Shown here: piece after piece, positions 27,509 to 36,480 of the stretch | How positions within the stretch are numbered: position 1 is the stretch's first letter | Layout: the number at the start of each line of letters is the position of its first letter | NCBI GenBank assembly: GCA_963753245.1 | Contig: CAVWBK010000002.1 | Location: 310,001-374,000, forward strand | Origin: VRUE01 sp963753245 | Lineage (GTDB): Bacteria > Actinomycetota > Thermoleophilia > Solirubrobacterales > 70-9 | Direction of reading: 5' to 3' | DNA: 64,000 nt | Notes under the pieces: model-generated | Told to the model about the DNA's origin: nothing | The model's input: the letters and a program-made list of their open reading frames with translations, nothing else | Database searches by the model: none | Program-made: the position numbers and the translations under genes

Positions 27509-28210
27509 TTACCTGGTGCCGATCACGTCGACGCCGGCACCGGTGGCGGTAGCGCCGCTCCCGCTCGCGCAGCTGAGATTCGTCATGTATACGGTGAAGG
27601 TGTGCTCGCTGGCGGTGGCCGGAGCAATTTTCGATGCCGACGGACCGCCGGCGAAGGGTCCGAAATCGATTCGCCGACTTACCGGGCCAGAGCCTTTGTC
27701 TTCAACCGTCCCGATGCCGACCACATTGCTGGGTGCCGGGACCGGTGGGTTGCCCGCATCCTCGAGCAAGATCGCCTGAGCCTGGCGGGGCGCTTCGCAG
27801 CCGGCGGAGAAGTTCATATCCATACCGGCTAGTACCTGATTGTCTTCGCCGGCATTCTGGGTGTAAGAGAGCGAGCCGTAGATTTTGCCCGATTCAAAGG
27901 GGACCGCGGCTGTTTCGCGCAGTCTCTCCACCACCTGGGAGAACGAGGTGCTGGGGGCGTTTATGTCGGCCCCCGTCACCGAGCCGTCGGCGATCTTCGA
28001 GCCGTCCACCGAGCTTTCCTTGAGCTTGGTGGCGGTGACAGCGTTGTTCTTGATCTTGGCGGTGGTGACCGAGTTGGACTTGATCTGCTTGGTGCCGACG
28101 CTGTTCTTCCTCAGATGGGTGGCGGCATAGGCGCTGCCGCCGAGGGCGACGAAAAGCGCCAGACACGAGGTCACGTTGGCAAAGGTCAGCCTGGGACGAA
28201 GCTTGTGCAT
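27509..28210 (-). CDS. Secreted NSV-repeat protein (paralogue 1)
   Basis: 233 residues. A short basic start is followed by a hydrophobic segment ending ALGGSAYAA, a signal peptide or anchor. Next comes a run of short repeats of about 10 residues (KNSVGTKQIKSNSVTTAKIK and so on, residues 35-85), with Val/Ile alternating with Lys/Asn/Thr. The C-terminal domain of about 140 residues has two spaced Cys and no known motif. AGGAG precedes the tandem ATGs at 28213 and 28210. Two paralogues occur at 41379 and 42951. Function unknown; surface location is inferred. Confidence 0.78.
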   Translation of the reverse strand: MHKLRPRLTFANVTSCLALFVALGGSAYAATHLRKNSVGTKQIKSNSVTTAKIKNNAVTATKLKESSVDGSKIADGSVTGADINAPSTSFSQVVERLRETAAVPFESGKIYGSLSYTQNAGEDNQVLAGMDMNFSAGCEAPRQAQAILLEDAGNPPVPAPSNVVGIGTVEDKGSGPVSRRIDFGPFAGGPSASKIAPATASEHTFTVYMTNLSCASGSGATATGAGVDVIGTR

Positions 28211-28383
28211 CATTTCTCCTGGGGGCTTTGGTTAGCGGGCGAGAGGGGACGACTCTCGCAGATCAGATCCGGTCCTCCTACAGAAGTCCATGCGCGGACC
28301 CGGAGGGAGGTCAAAAGAGCCGAACGGCAAATCGCCAGTGGATGGTTAAGGCTAAGAGCGCTCGGAGGGCTCCGGCTAGTCGC

Positions 28384-29097
28384 CTAGGCGTAGCCCATCC
28401 GTTCGAGTACCGGGATCTCACGGATCTGGGGCGGCTGCAGGTGGTCCCACAGAATGCCGCGCGGCCGCTCATACTGTCGCTCGACGTCGATCACCGCGCG
28501 CGGGGTTGCGATCAGGTCGATCGGCAAATCGTGGGCGGTCATCATCAGATGACGACGGAGGATCTGGGTTGGGTGCACGGTGGTCGCCACGGTGGTGTGT
28601 CCATCGATCTTGCCGGCGTCGATCAGGATCCCGTACTCGAGGTCGGAATACCCGCCGCCTTTGCCGACCCGAGCGCCACTCAGGTTGACAGCGACCGAGC
28701 CGCAGAGGACGAAGTCGATCTCCGGCAGCTCTTCGAGGGCGACGACGCGGCCGTGCTTAAGTGCTCCCTTGATCGTCGCCGCCTCCTTCATCGCGGTTTT
28801 GGACAGGTCCTTGGGGTCGAGGACGCGGAAGGGATGGGCGTCGCGCAGGCGCGGTACAGCCATGATCACCGTCTTTCCTTCCTCGAGAGCAGCGCGGCGG
28901 GCGTGGGTCTGGGGCGAGTCGGGGTTGGCCTTGATCGTTCGCGCCCGCTTCCAGAGGCGGTGTCCGGCGAGCTTCTCCGCGGCCAGGCGCGCACCGGCAA
29001 AATTGGGGATGCGCCCATCCGCGCCGGGGAAGCGAGAGACCCCTTCGCGGTCCATCGCCGCCCAGACGTCTTTGCGGACTTCGTCCTTTGAGCGCAT
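28384..29097 (-). CDS. 5-formyltetrahydrofolate cyclo-ligase family protein
   Basis: 237 residues with the MTHFS-type fold: an N-terminal DEVRKDVWAAM helix, FVLCGSVAVNLSGARVGKGGGYSDLEYG (the GxGKGGGY-like substrate loop) and TTVHPTQIL near the end. The family interconverts folates, but this long, MTHFSD-like subgroup is not well characterised. Start ATG 29097 is supported by TATCGT 6 nt upstream. Divergent from the recombinase gene; the 344-nt spacer holds nothing else that I recognise. Confidence 0.8.
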   Translation of the reverse strand: MRSKDEVRKDVWAAMDREGVSRFPGADGRIPNFAGARLAAEKLAGHRLWKRARTIKANPDSPQTHARRAALEEGKTVIMAVPRLRDAHPFRVLDPKDLSKTAMKEAATIKGALKHGRVVALEELPEIDFVLCGSVAVNLSGARVGKGGGYSDLEYGILIDAGKIDGHTTVATTVHPTQILRRHLMMTAHDLPIDLIATPRAVIDVERQYERPRGILWDHLQPPQIREIPVLERMGYA

Positions 29098-29103
29098 CGG
29101 CGA

Positions 29104-29109
29104 ACGATA
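29104..29109 (-). promoter_or_regulatory. -10-like TATCGT for cyclo-ligase gene
   Basis: On the minus strand TATCGT is followed by exactly 6 nt and ATG 29097, leaderless spacing. Confidence 0.45.
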
Positions 29110-29441
29110 TCCGCCAGGCCCGCGCTTGCCGCACATCGCTTTGCAGCGAGCAATTCTTGTTCAACCCGGAGACATGCGTGCCTAGACTCTTCGAGGCTAG
29201 GTGGCGATCTGGGTGTGGACCCGGGATCTGCCAAGGCCTCTGCCGAGGAGTGCTGGTGGGAGACAACTCGAAAACTGTGATCGCGGCTCGGGAGTCCGAC
29301 CCGCTGGTTGACGAGGGCCCGAGCACGGCGGGCTGGACCGAGGGCAGCGCTGCGCGGCATCGCTGCGCGCGCGGGTCGCCTCGCCGCGCCTGCGCTCCCC
29401 GGTCAAATCCAAGTACCCAGCTTCAGATCGGCTAGAGGCAG

Positions 29442-30356
29442 ATGCGGCTCGGTGGCGAAACTGTGCAGATGGGCTGGGATGACTCGCTGGTGGTCTATGA
29501 ACGCGACCTGGTTGGGCGCAAGATCGCCGTGCGCACTCGTCACGCCTACGGGGTTGACCTCGGGCAGTTCGCCGAGTGGTCGCGCCAGGCGGGCCTTGAA
29601 CCCGGAGCGGTGCGCCATCGTGACGTGCGCCGCTACGGCGCGGCGCTCTCGGCAGCTGGAGCGGCACCGGCAACCGTTGCTCGCAAGCTCGCCGCGATCC
29701 GCGGCCTCTATGACTTCCTAGTCCGCTCCGAGCGGGTCGGTCAAAATCCCGCCGATCTCGTTGCCAGTCCGAAGCGAAAGCAGAAGCTGCCGCGGGTGCT
29801 GGCCACCGAGCAGATCCGCGATCTGCTCGAGAAGATCCCCGCCCACACACCGCTTGAGCTGCGCGACCGGGCGATGCTCGAGCTGGCCTACTCCTGCGGG
29901 CTGCGCTGCGAGGAGATCGTCAACCTGAACCGCGGCTCAATCGACTTTGAGAGTGAGCAGCTGCGGGTCCTGGGCAAGGGGTCAAAGGAGCGTCTCCTGC
30001 CGGTTGGTGAGCCGGCCCAGCTCGCCCTGCGCCGCTATCTCGAGAAGGGGAGACACGTGCTCTGCGCGGATCGCGACGAGCAGGCCCTCTTTCTCTCCAA
30101 GAGCGGCCGTCGACTCTCCAATTCCGACGTTACCCGACGGCTGGCTCTGTGGGTGCGCCAGGCAGCCCTCGCCGGCGGTGTCTCGCCGCACTCGCTGCGG
30201 CACAGTTTTGCCACCCACCTGCTCGAAGGCGGGGCCGATCTGCGCACGATCCAGGAGCTGCTCGGTCATGCCTCGATCTCGACCACTCAGGTCTACACCC
30301 GGGTCGACGCGGCACGTCTGCGCGAGGCCTACTCAGCCACTCATCCGCGTGCCTGA
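29442..30356 (+). CDS. Tyrosine recombinase XerC/XerD
   Basis: 304 residues, the normal Xer size. A SAM-like core-binding domain (about 10-105) precedes the catalytic domain. The six catalytic positions appear: Arg in YSCGLRCEEIV, Lys in GKGSKERLLPV, His/Arg in SPHSLRHSFATHLLEGG, His in ELLGHASISTTQVYT and the nucleophile Tyr there. Xer proteins resolve chromosome dimers at dif. Whether this is XerC or XerD cannot be decided from one copy. It lies just before the sigma factor gene, in intact core surroundings, unlike the decayed integrases later in the window. Confidence 0.92.
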   Translation: MRLGGETVQMGWDDSLVVYERDLVGRKIAVRTRHAYGVDLGQFAEWSRQAGLEPGAVRHRDVRRYGAALSAAGAAPATVARKLAAIRGLYDFLVRSERVGQNPADLVASPKRKQKLPRVLATEQIRDLLEKIPAHTPLELRDRAMLELAYSCGLRCEEIVNLNRGSIDFESEQLRVLGKGSKERLLPVGEPAQLALRRYLEKGRHVLCADRDEQALFLSKSGRRLSNSDVTRRLALWVRQAALAGGVSPHSLRHSFATHLLEGGADLRTIQELLGHASISTTQVYTRVDAARLREAYSATHPRA

Positions 30357-30398
30357 GGCCAGGATCGGGCAAGCGACCGTAGAATTGCTGGAAAGGGC

Positions 30399-31172
30399 AT
30401 GGAAACCGGCGTAAAAGAGATAGAGCTGCGGGACCTCTGGCATCGCTATAAGCAGGATGGCGACAGCGGCGCGCGCGAGCGCCTCGTGGTCGCCTACTCG
30501 CCGATGGTCAAATTCGTCGCCGGGCGATTGGGTGCCGGATTGCCCTCCCATGTCGATGACGCCGACCTGATCTCGTATGGGCTGATGGGCCTGATCGGCG
30601 CGATCGAGCGCTTCGATCCCGAGCGGGGAATCAAATTCGAGACCTTTGCGATGACCAGGATCCGCGGAGCGATCATCGACGAGCTGCGCTCACTGGATTG
30701 GGTGCCGCGCTCGGTGCGCTCGCGGGCTCGCGAAATCGAGGCCACCCAGTCAAAACTCGAGCACGAATTGCAGCGCGCGCCGAGCGAGGCGGAGCTGGCA
30801 GCCAAACTGGGAATTGATGAGGATGAGCTGCAGACCTCGTTGCTGGAGATTGCCAACTCCTCCGTCTATGCCCTCGATGAGCTATGGACGGTCTCTGATT
30901 CCTCAGGGGACCAGGTCTCTCTGCTCGACACAATCAAGGACCCTCGTGCCGATGATCCCCAGGAATCGCTCGACAGCAGCGAGATCAAGGACCGGCTGAC
31001 CGAGGCGATCGCATCGCTGCCCGAGCGCGAGCAGCTGGTCGTGGCGCTCTATTACTACGAGAACCTGACCCTGCGCGAGATTGGCGAGGTGTTGGGGGTA
31101 ACCGAGTCCCGCGTCTCACAGCTGCACACCAAGGCTGTGATGCGGCTGCGGTCTCACCTGCAGCAGGTTTGA
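30399..31172 (+). CDS. Sigma-28 family factor (WhiG/FliA type)
   Basis: 257 residues with regions 2, 3 and 4. Region 2 has LISYGLMGLIGAIERFDPER and FETFAMTRIRGAIIDELRSLDWVPRSVR, close to WhiG/FliA. Region 4 has LPEREQLVVALYYYENLTLREIGEVLGVTESRVSQLH-like helix-turn-helix sequence. WhiG controls sporulation and FliA flagella; neither system is in the window. A TAGAAT hexamer lies 13 nt before ATG 30399, with GGAAAGG between them. Confidence 0.92.
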   Translation: METGVKEIELRDLWHRYKQDGDSGARERLVVAYSPMVKFVAGRLGAGLPSHVDDADLISYGLMGLIGAIERFDPERGIKFETFAMTRIRGAIIDELRSLDWVPRSVRSRAREIEATQSKLEHELQRAPSEAELAAKLGIDEDELQTSLLEIANSSVYALDELWTVSDSSGDQVSLLDTIKDPRADDPQESLDSSEIKDRLTEAIASLPEREQLVVALYYYENLTLREIGEVLGVTESRVSQLHTKAVMRLRSHLQQV

Positions 31173-31192
31173 TTCAGAGCGGCGGACGGGTG

Positions 31193-31198
31193 TAGCGT
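31193..31198 (+). promoter_or_regulatory. -10-like TAGCGT for EF-G paralogue
   Basis: TAGCGT lies 7 nt before GTG 31206 with no ribosome binding site, leaderless spacing; the same hexamer serves the MMPL gene. Confidence 0.45.
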
Positions 31199-31205
31199 TG
31201 TCAGC

Positions 31206-33299
31206 GTGCCTGCCCATAAGGCCGCAGACCGGATCCGCAATGTCGCCCTGATCGGGCATCGGGGCTGCGGCAAGACGAGCCTGCACGAGGCGATGCTCTT
31301 CGAGGCCGGCGTTCTCAATCGTCTCGGCTCGGTCACCGCCGGATCCACCGTCTCAGATCACGCTGCCGATGAGCGGGAGCGGGAGATGTCGATCGATGTG
31401 GCGCTCGCCTGCTTTGAATATGGGGAGCGCGAGATCAACCTGCTCGACACCCCGGGCGAGCCGAGCTTTCTCGCCGATGCGATCGCAGCTCTGCGAGTTG
31501 CCGATGCCGCCGTGGTCGTGATCAACGGACTCAACGGAGTGGAGGTCAGCACCGAGCGGCTCTGGCAGCGTGCTGATGCCGAGGGTCTGGCGCGACTGGT
31601 CTTCGTCAACATGCTCGACCGCGAGCGCGCCGATTTCTTCGCCGTGCTTGACTCCCTGAAGTCTGCCTTTGGTCCCCATGTGGTCGCGACCGAGATTCCG
31701 ATCGGTGCCGAGCATGGCCTGCGCGGGGTGATCGATCTGATCGATCTGAAGGCCTTTGCCTATGGGGGAGAGCCGCGACCTGCGGGCGCCGAGGAGATCG
31801 CGATCCCAGAAGAGCTGCGGGCGCTGGCCGAGGAGTACCGCGAGAAGCTGATGGACGAGGTGGCGGAGAATTCCGATGAGCTGATGGAACGCTACCTCGA
31901 GGGTGAGGGGATCGACCACGAGGAGATCGTCGCGGCGCTCAAGCGAGGTGTGACGGCGGGGCGCATCTTTCCTGTCACCTGCGGTGCCGCGATCGCCAAC
32001 CTCGGCACCGACCGATTGCTCGGCGCCCTGGTCGAGGATCTGCCCTCACCGGCGATGCGCGGCCCGCTCAACGCGTCAGCCGAGGGCGGGGAGGGGATCG
32101 AGGTCGAGCCCGATGATGACGCGCCGCTGCTCGCCTATGTCTTCAAGACTCTCGCCGACCCCTATGCCGGTCGCCTGAATCTCTTTCGTGTCTTTCGCGG
32201 CACGATTCGCTCGGACTCACAGGCGTTCAACCCAACCCGCGGCCAGAAGGAGCGAATCGGCCAGCTCGGACGGCTACTGGGCAAGGACTTCGAACCAGTC
32301 GCCGAGCTCGGCGCCGGAGATATCGGTGCGATCCCGAAGCTGAAGGAGACTCGCGCCGGAGACCTTCTTTGTTCCGGTTCTGATGAGGTTGGCTTCGCCG
32401 CGCTTGAGCTGCCGGCGCCGGTGATGGCCTTCGCCTATGAGACCAAGTCAGCGGGCGATGAGGACAAGGCTGCAGCGGCGGTTCGGCGCCTGTGCGAGGA
32501 GGACCCGACCCTCGACGTCCACCGCGATCCGCAAACCGGCGATCAGATCATCGCCGGCCTCACCCAGGTGCACGTCGAGGTGACCGTGGCGAGGATGAAG
32601 GAGCGCTTCGGGGTCGAACTCGAGCTGCACCCGCCGCGCGTCCCCTACCGCGAGTCAATCCGGCGCTCGGCAAAGGCACGCGCCCGCTACAAGAAGCAAT
32701 CCGGAGGTCGTGGGCAGTTTGCCGATTGCGAGATCGAAATTGAACCGGCGGCGGAGGGAGTCGGGCTTGACTTTGTCGACCGGGTCAAGGGCGCCGCGAT
32801 CCCGGGCGGCTATATCCCCGCAGTGCGGAAAGGGGTGCTCGAGGCGATGCTGCACGGCAGCCTCGCTGGCTACCCGGTCAAGGACGTTCGAGTGACGCTC
32901 CTCGACGGTAAGCATCATGATGTCGACTCCTCTGAGATGGCATTCAAGGTGGCCGGCTCGATGGCCTTCAGGCAGGCGATGGCCGAAGCAGATCCGGTTC
33001 TGATGGAGCCGATCGTCAGGCTCATCGTGAGCTGTCCCGGCGATCTCGTTGGCGAGGTGATTGGCGATCTCAACTCGCGTCGGGGGCATCCCCTGGGCAT
33101 GGAGCCCAAGGGCGGGCTGAGCGAGGTCGTCGCCGAGGTGCCGATGGCTGAAGTCTTGGACTACGCGCCCGATCTGCGCTCGATCAGTGGCGGGCGAGCC
33201 GAGTTTGGAATCGAGTTCGAACGCTACGAGGAGCTGCCCGCCCGGCTCGCCGAGGGACTGGTTGCAGAGTCCCAGGCCACCGCTCACGCAGCTGCCTAG
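31206..33299 (+). CDS. Elongation factor G-like GTPase (EF-G paralogue)
   Basis: 697 residues with the full EF-G domain order: GTPase (1-270), beta-barrel domain II, domains III and IV (GGRGQFADCEIEIEP, AAIPGGYIPAVRKGV) and V (SRRGHPLGM). G1 is GHRGCGKTSL. G3 is DTPGEPSF, where canonical EF-G has DTPGHVDF, so the catalytic His is Glu. G4 is NMLD instead of NKxD. This matches the EF-G-like paralogues (mycobacterial FusA2 type), not the main translocase. True fusA is expected next to rpsL/rpsG elsewhere. Function unknown. Confidence 0.87.
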   Translation: MPAHKAADRIRNVALIGHRGCGKTSLHEAMLFEAGVLNRLGSVTAGSTVSDHAADEREREMSIDVALACFEYGEREINLLDTPGEPSFLADAIAALRVADAAVVVINGLNGVEVSTERLWQRADAEGLARLVFVNMLDRERADFFAVLDSLKSAFGPHVVATEIPIGAEHGLRGVIDLIDLKAFAYGGEPRPAGAEEIAIPEELRALAEEYREKLMDEVAENSDELMERYLEGEGIDHEEIVAALKRGVTAGRIFPVTCGAAIANLGTDRLLGALVEDLPSPAMRGPLNASAEGGEGIEVEPDDDAPLLAYVFKTLADPYAGRLNLFRVFRGTIRSDSQAFNPTRGQKERIGQLGRLLGKDFEPVAELGAGDIGAIPKLKETRAGDLLCSGSDEVGFAALELPAPVMAFAYETKSAGDEDKAAAAVRRLCEEDPTLDVHRDPQTGDQIIAGLTQVHVEVTVARMKERFGVELELHPPRVPYRESIRRSAKARARYKKQSGGRGQFADCEIEIEPAAEGVGLDFVDRVKGAAIPGGYIPAVRKGVLEAMLHGSLAGYPVKDVRVTLLDGKHHDVDSSEMAFKVAGSMAFRQAMAEADPVLMEPIVRLIVSCPGDLVGEVIGDLNSRRGHPLGMEPKGGLSEVVAEVPMAEVLDYAPDLRSISGGRAEFGIEFERYEELPARLAEGLVAESQATAHAAA

Positions 33300-33311
33300 C
33301 GCACCCGTTGC

Positions 33312-33317
33312 TACGTT
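33312..33317 (+). promoter_or_regulatory. -10-like TACGTT for small conserved gene
   Basis: TACGTT lies 6 nt before GTG 33324, 13 nt after the EF-G-like stop. Confidence 0.4.
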
Positions 33318-33323
33318 GGCTCG

Positions 33324-33755
33324 GTGAGCGCTGATCGGACCTGCCCAACCGCCCCCGGGGCGACGGTCGGCACTCGGCGAGCAGGGACACGGGACGGCGA
33401 AAACGGCGGGCCGCTGGAGCGCGCAGTGGAGATCTTCAATCGCAGCGAGGTGGCCCGCGTGGTCGCCGGCTTGGTGCGAACGCTGGGGACGCCGAAGGTT
33501 TCAATCGGCGCCGCCGCCGGCTCAGCCGACGAGGTGCGGGTGACGGTCGCCTGGGAGCTTTGCTGGTATCAGTGGGCGGTTGAGGTGGCCGGTCGCGATC
33601 GCGATCGCGGTGCTGTTTCCCAGCTCGCCAAGGGCGGCGAGATGGCCGAGCTCGACGGTTCGGCGCGGATGTGGAACGCTGGTCTCACTAAGGCCGGGGT
33701 CCTCTACCTCGGCCGTCCGCCGCGAGCTGCCCTGCGGCGTAGGCGGCTGTGGTGA
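33324..33755 (+). CDS. Hypothetical protein upstream of RNase H
   Basis: 143 residues, not recognised. The N-terminal 35 residues are Arg/Gly/Thr-rich and probably disordered. The rest looks like a compact alpha/beta domain: AVEIFNRSEVARVVAGLVRTLG, VRVTVAWELCWYQWAVEV, and a basic end. Its stop overlaps the RNase H start (GTGGTGA), so the two are translationally coupled. A role linked to RNase H or to the EF-G paralogue is possible but not shown. Confidence 0.6.
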   Translation: MSADRTCPTAPGATVGTRRAGTRDGENGGPLERAVEIFNRSEVARVVAGLVRTLGTPKVSIGAAAGSADEVRVTVAWELCWYQWAVEVAGRDRDRGAVSQLAKGGEMAELDGSARMWNAGLTKAGVLYLGRPPRAALRRRRLW

Positions 33756-34147
33756 GGGTGCTCGTCAATGTCGACGGCGGCGCCCGCGGCAACCCTGGGC
33801 CGGCGGCGATCGCTGTTGTGGTCCAGGATGGCGCCGGCGAGGTTCTCGAGGAGCGTGGTGAGAAGATCGGGCGGGCGACCAACAACGTCGCCGAGTATCG
33901 GGCGCTGCTGCTTGGCATCGAGAGGGCGGCGGCGTTGGGCGCATCCGAACTGGAGCTGATCGGCGACTCCGAGCTGATCGTGCGCCAGGTCAAAGGTGAG
34001 TACAAGGTCAAGGACGCGGCTCTGCGTCGGCTCCACGATGAGGTCAAGCGGTCCCTCGCTGACTTTGAGAGCTGGTCGATCCACCACGTCCGCCGCGAGC
34101 AAAATGCCGAGGCCGATCGCCTCGTCAATGAGGCATTGGATGGCTGA
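33749..34147 (+). CDS. Ribonuclease HI family protein
   Basis: 132 residues, an RNase H1-like domain alone. The catalytic acids are visible: Asp in NVDGGARGNPGPA, Glu in NNVAEYRAL and Asp in LIGDSELIV, with a final Asp in QNAEADRLVNEAL. In many actinobacteria this domain is fused to a CobC-type phosphatase; here it is single. Tandem GTG starts (33749, 33752) overlap the upstream stop, and its own end overlaps the VOC gene ATG. Confidence 0.88.
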   Translation: MVRVLVNVDGGARGNPGPAAIAVVVQDGAGEVLEERGEKIGRATNNVAEYRALLLGIERAAALGASELELIGDSELIVRQVKGEYKVKDAALRRLHDEVKRSLADFESWSIHHVRREQNAEADRLVNEALDG

Positions 34148-34649
34148 GCCCGGGGCCACCCCGATCGACCCCGGAGTCGACATCGGCCACGTCCACCTGA
34201 GGGTTGCCGATATCGACCGCTCGCTGGATTTCTACTGCGGCGTGCTCGGCTTTGAGCTTCAGCAGCGGCTGGGCCCGGAGGCGGCGTTTATCTCCGCGGG
34301 CGGCTATCACCATCACATCGGCCTCAACACCTGGCACTCCAGAGGCGGGTCGCCACCACCGCAGGGGTCGACCGGGCTCTTTCACCTCGCGATCCGCTAC
34401 CCGACGCGGCGGGCCTTGGCCGATGCGCTTCGACGCCTTTCTGAGGCCGGGGTCGCACTGGAGGGTGCCGCAGATCACGGCGTCAGCGAGGCGCTCTACC
34501 TCTCCGATCCGGACGGCAACGGGATCGAGTTGTATTGGGATCGCCCGCGCGAGCGGTGGCCGCGACCAAAAGGAGGGGAGGGAGATGGTGTTGTGATGGG
34601 TACCAACCCCCTCGATCTTTCGGCTCTGCTTGCTGAGCTCGAGGATTAG
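34140..34649 (+). CDS. VOC (glyoxalase/extradiol dioxygenase-like) protein
   Basis: 169 residues. Two betaalphabetabetabeta modules are suggested. Metal-ligand candidates are His in IGHVHLRVAD, His in LFHLAIRYP and Glu in GIELYWDRP, matching catechol 2,3-dioxygenase-like VOC proteins. YHHHIGLNTW is a further family block. Start ATG 34140 overlaps the RNase H stop by 8 nt. The reaction cannot be assigned. Confidence 0.85.
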   Translation: MAEPGATPIDPGVDIGHVHLRVADIDRSLDFYCGVLGFELQQRLGPEAAFISAGGYHHHIGLNTWHSRGGSPPPQGSTGLFHLAIRYPTRRALADALRRLSEAGVALEGAADHGVSEALYLSDPDGNGIELYWDRPRERWPRPKGGEGDGVVMGTNPLDLSALLAELED

Positions 34650-34763
34650 CCGGCCGTATCGGTGCCCTTGCGCTGGAGTTTTAGTGCTGGCGCCGGGTGG
34701 CGGAAATAGCGAGGGCAGCCACCTGGCGAAGCCAGACACGGAGGTCCGTGTACCGAGCCGACC

Positions 34764-34769
34764 TACACT
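34764..34769 (+). promoter_or_regulatory. -10-like TACACT for YVTN gene
   Basis: TACACT lies 6 nt before ATG 34776, leaderless spacing. Confidence 0.45.
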
Positions 34770-34775
34770 GCGCGG

Positions 34776-36356
34776 ATGCACCGCGGCGTCAGATCGGTGG
34801 CCGGTCCTTGGTGGCGCCTGTCGATCATCGCGGTGGTTCTCTTGGCTCTTGGTGGGGCGCTGCGGCCGCCGCGCGCGGCGGCCCGCGATCTCTACGTCTC
34901 AGACTCTGAATCGGCGAGTCTCTCGGTACTCGAGACCGCGACCAACCAGCTCTTCGGTGAGCCGATAGCGGTCGGCGGCGGTCCCACGGGGGTCGCGATC
35001 ACCCCGGACGGCCGATTCGCATACGTTGCCGATTCCGGAGCGGGAACCGTTTCGGTCGTCGATCTCGAAACCGGCTTTGCCGCCGCGCCGATCCAGGTGC
35101 CACCCGGCCCTGCCGCGATCGCGATCAGCCCGGACGGCAGGTTCGCATTTGTCACCAGTACCAAATCCCAAACGGTCTCGGTGATCGATACCCAGACAAA
35201 TCAGTTGGCGGGCGAACCGATCAAGGTTGGCGCAGGCCCCGAGGGGATTGCGATCAGCCCCGGTGGCAATTCGGCCTATGTGGCCGACCAAGGGGACGGC
35301 AGCGTACTGGTGATCGATACCCAGACGAGGCAGGTGGTCGGCGAACCGATTCAAGTCGGCGCAGCTCCCGCAGGGGTTGCCTTCAGCCCAGACGGCGGTT
35401 TCGTGTATGTGACCGATCAGAGCGGGAGTGCCGTCTCGGTGATCGATACCCACACGCGGTCGGTGGAGTCGGCGATCGGCGTCCCCGACGAACCGCGCGC
35501 GATCGCCGTTAGCCCGGATGGCAAATTGGCATACGTCACCCAGCAGGGATCAGAAGCAGTCTCGGTGATCGATACCCAGACAGGCCGGGTCCTGGGGGCT
35601 CCGATCGCGGTCGGCAAGAAGCCCGAGGGGATCGCGATTACTCCGGATGGAAAAATCGCCTACGTGACAAATTTCGAATCCGCCGATATCTCGGCGATCG
35701 ATACCCAGACAGGCCGACCGCTTGGTGCTCCAATCGGGACCGCCAGCTTCCCGGCCGATGCCGCGATCGTTCCCGATCAGCCCCCGCACGCCTCCTTTGC
35801 CGTCCCCAGCGGGCGACCCGCTGTCCCGCTGGGCTTCGATGCCGCAGCCTCGAGGGACCCCGACGGCTCGATAGCGCGCTATGAGTGGAGTTTCGGTGAC
35901 GGCGGGACGCTGACGAGTGGGGGCGCCACTCCGCGACACACCTACAGGAAACCGGGGGACTACAAAGTGACCCTCACCCTCGTCGATGACGAGGGCTGCT
36001 CGACTAGCATCATCTCCACCGGACAGACCGCCTACTGCAACGGCTCGCCTGGCGCCACCCAGACCCAGGCCGTCAAGATCACCTACCCAGGAGTTCGCCT
36101 CAGGTGCCCAAGGCGGGCCGGGAGACGGGGTTGCCATTTTCGGCTGCAGATCCTCAGTAGGAGGCGCCGGGGCAGGGCGGAGAGCGCCATTACGAAGGCC
36201 AAGATAAAGGCCGGCGCCTCGGCCGTGGTCGCGCTCAAACCAAGGCGCGCCTACGCGCTCAGCCTTGCAACGGCGAGTATGGCTCTGGTCAAGGAGAAGC
36301 TTGCAATCAAGGGTTTGACCAGGACTCGTTTCGTACGGCTTGAGCTGCTCGGATAG
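34776..36356 (+). CDS. Secreted YVTN beta-propeller protein with PKD domain
   Basis: 526 residues. A signal peptide (about 1-35, hydrophobic core VVLLALGGALRPP) is followed by seven or so propeller repeats of about 42 residues with the pattern AISPDGKLAYVT, VSVIDTQT and PIAVG (about 40-340). A PKD domain follows (about 345-420, with YEWSFGDGG and HTYRKPGDYKVTLTLVDD), then a basic C-terminal region with a Cys pair. Such proteins are cell-surface binding proteins; the ligand is unknown. The gene converges with the phosphoesterase gene. Confidence 0.85.
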   Translation: MHRGVRSVAGPWWRLSIIAVVLLALGGALRPPRAAARDLYVSDSESASLSVLETATNQLFGEPIAVGGGPTGVAITPDGRFAYVADSGAGTVSVVDLETGFAAAPIQVPPGPAAIAISPDGRFAFVTSTKSQTVSVIDTQTNQLAGEPIKVGAGPEGIAISPGGNSAYVADQGDGSVLVIDTQTRQVVGEPIQVGAAPAGVAFSPDGGFVYVTDQSGSAVSVIDTHTRSVESAIGVPDEPRAIAVSPDGKLAYVTQQGSEAVSVIDTQTGRVLGAPIAVGKKPEGIAITPDGKIAYVTNFESADISAIDTQTGRPLGAPIGTASFPADAAIVPDQPPHASFAVPSGRPAVPLGFDAAASRDPDGSIARYEWSFGDGGTLTSGGATPRHTYRKPGDYKVTLTLVDDEGCSTSIISTGQTAYCNGSPGATQTQAVKITYPGVRLRCPRRAGRRGCHFRLQILSRRRRGRAESAITKAKIKAGASAVVALKPRRAYALSLATASMALVKEKLAIKGLTRTRFVRLELLG

Positions 36357-36412
36357 ATGTCGATCCGGCCGCCCGGCAACCGCAGCGGCCGGAGATCGGG
36401 GTCATCAACGGC

Positions 36413-36438
36413 GAGCGGGCGCCCTCAGGCGCCCGCTC
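36413..36438. terminator. Hairpin between convergent genes
   Basis: A perfect 11-bp inverted repeat (GAGCGGGCGCC / GGCGCCCGCTC) with a 4-nt loop lies between the two convergent genes. It could end both transcripts. No T tract on either side. Confidence 0.5.
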
Positions 36439-36480
36439 TGACGTCGGATCGGTCGGCTGACCGGGTCCTTTGCCTCTAAC

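Noticed and set aside
34776..36356. Enzyme function for the YVTN protein
   Set aside because: Only structural repeats and a PKD domain are visible; no catalytic motif.
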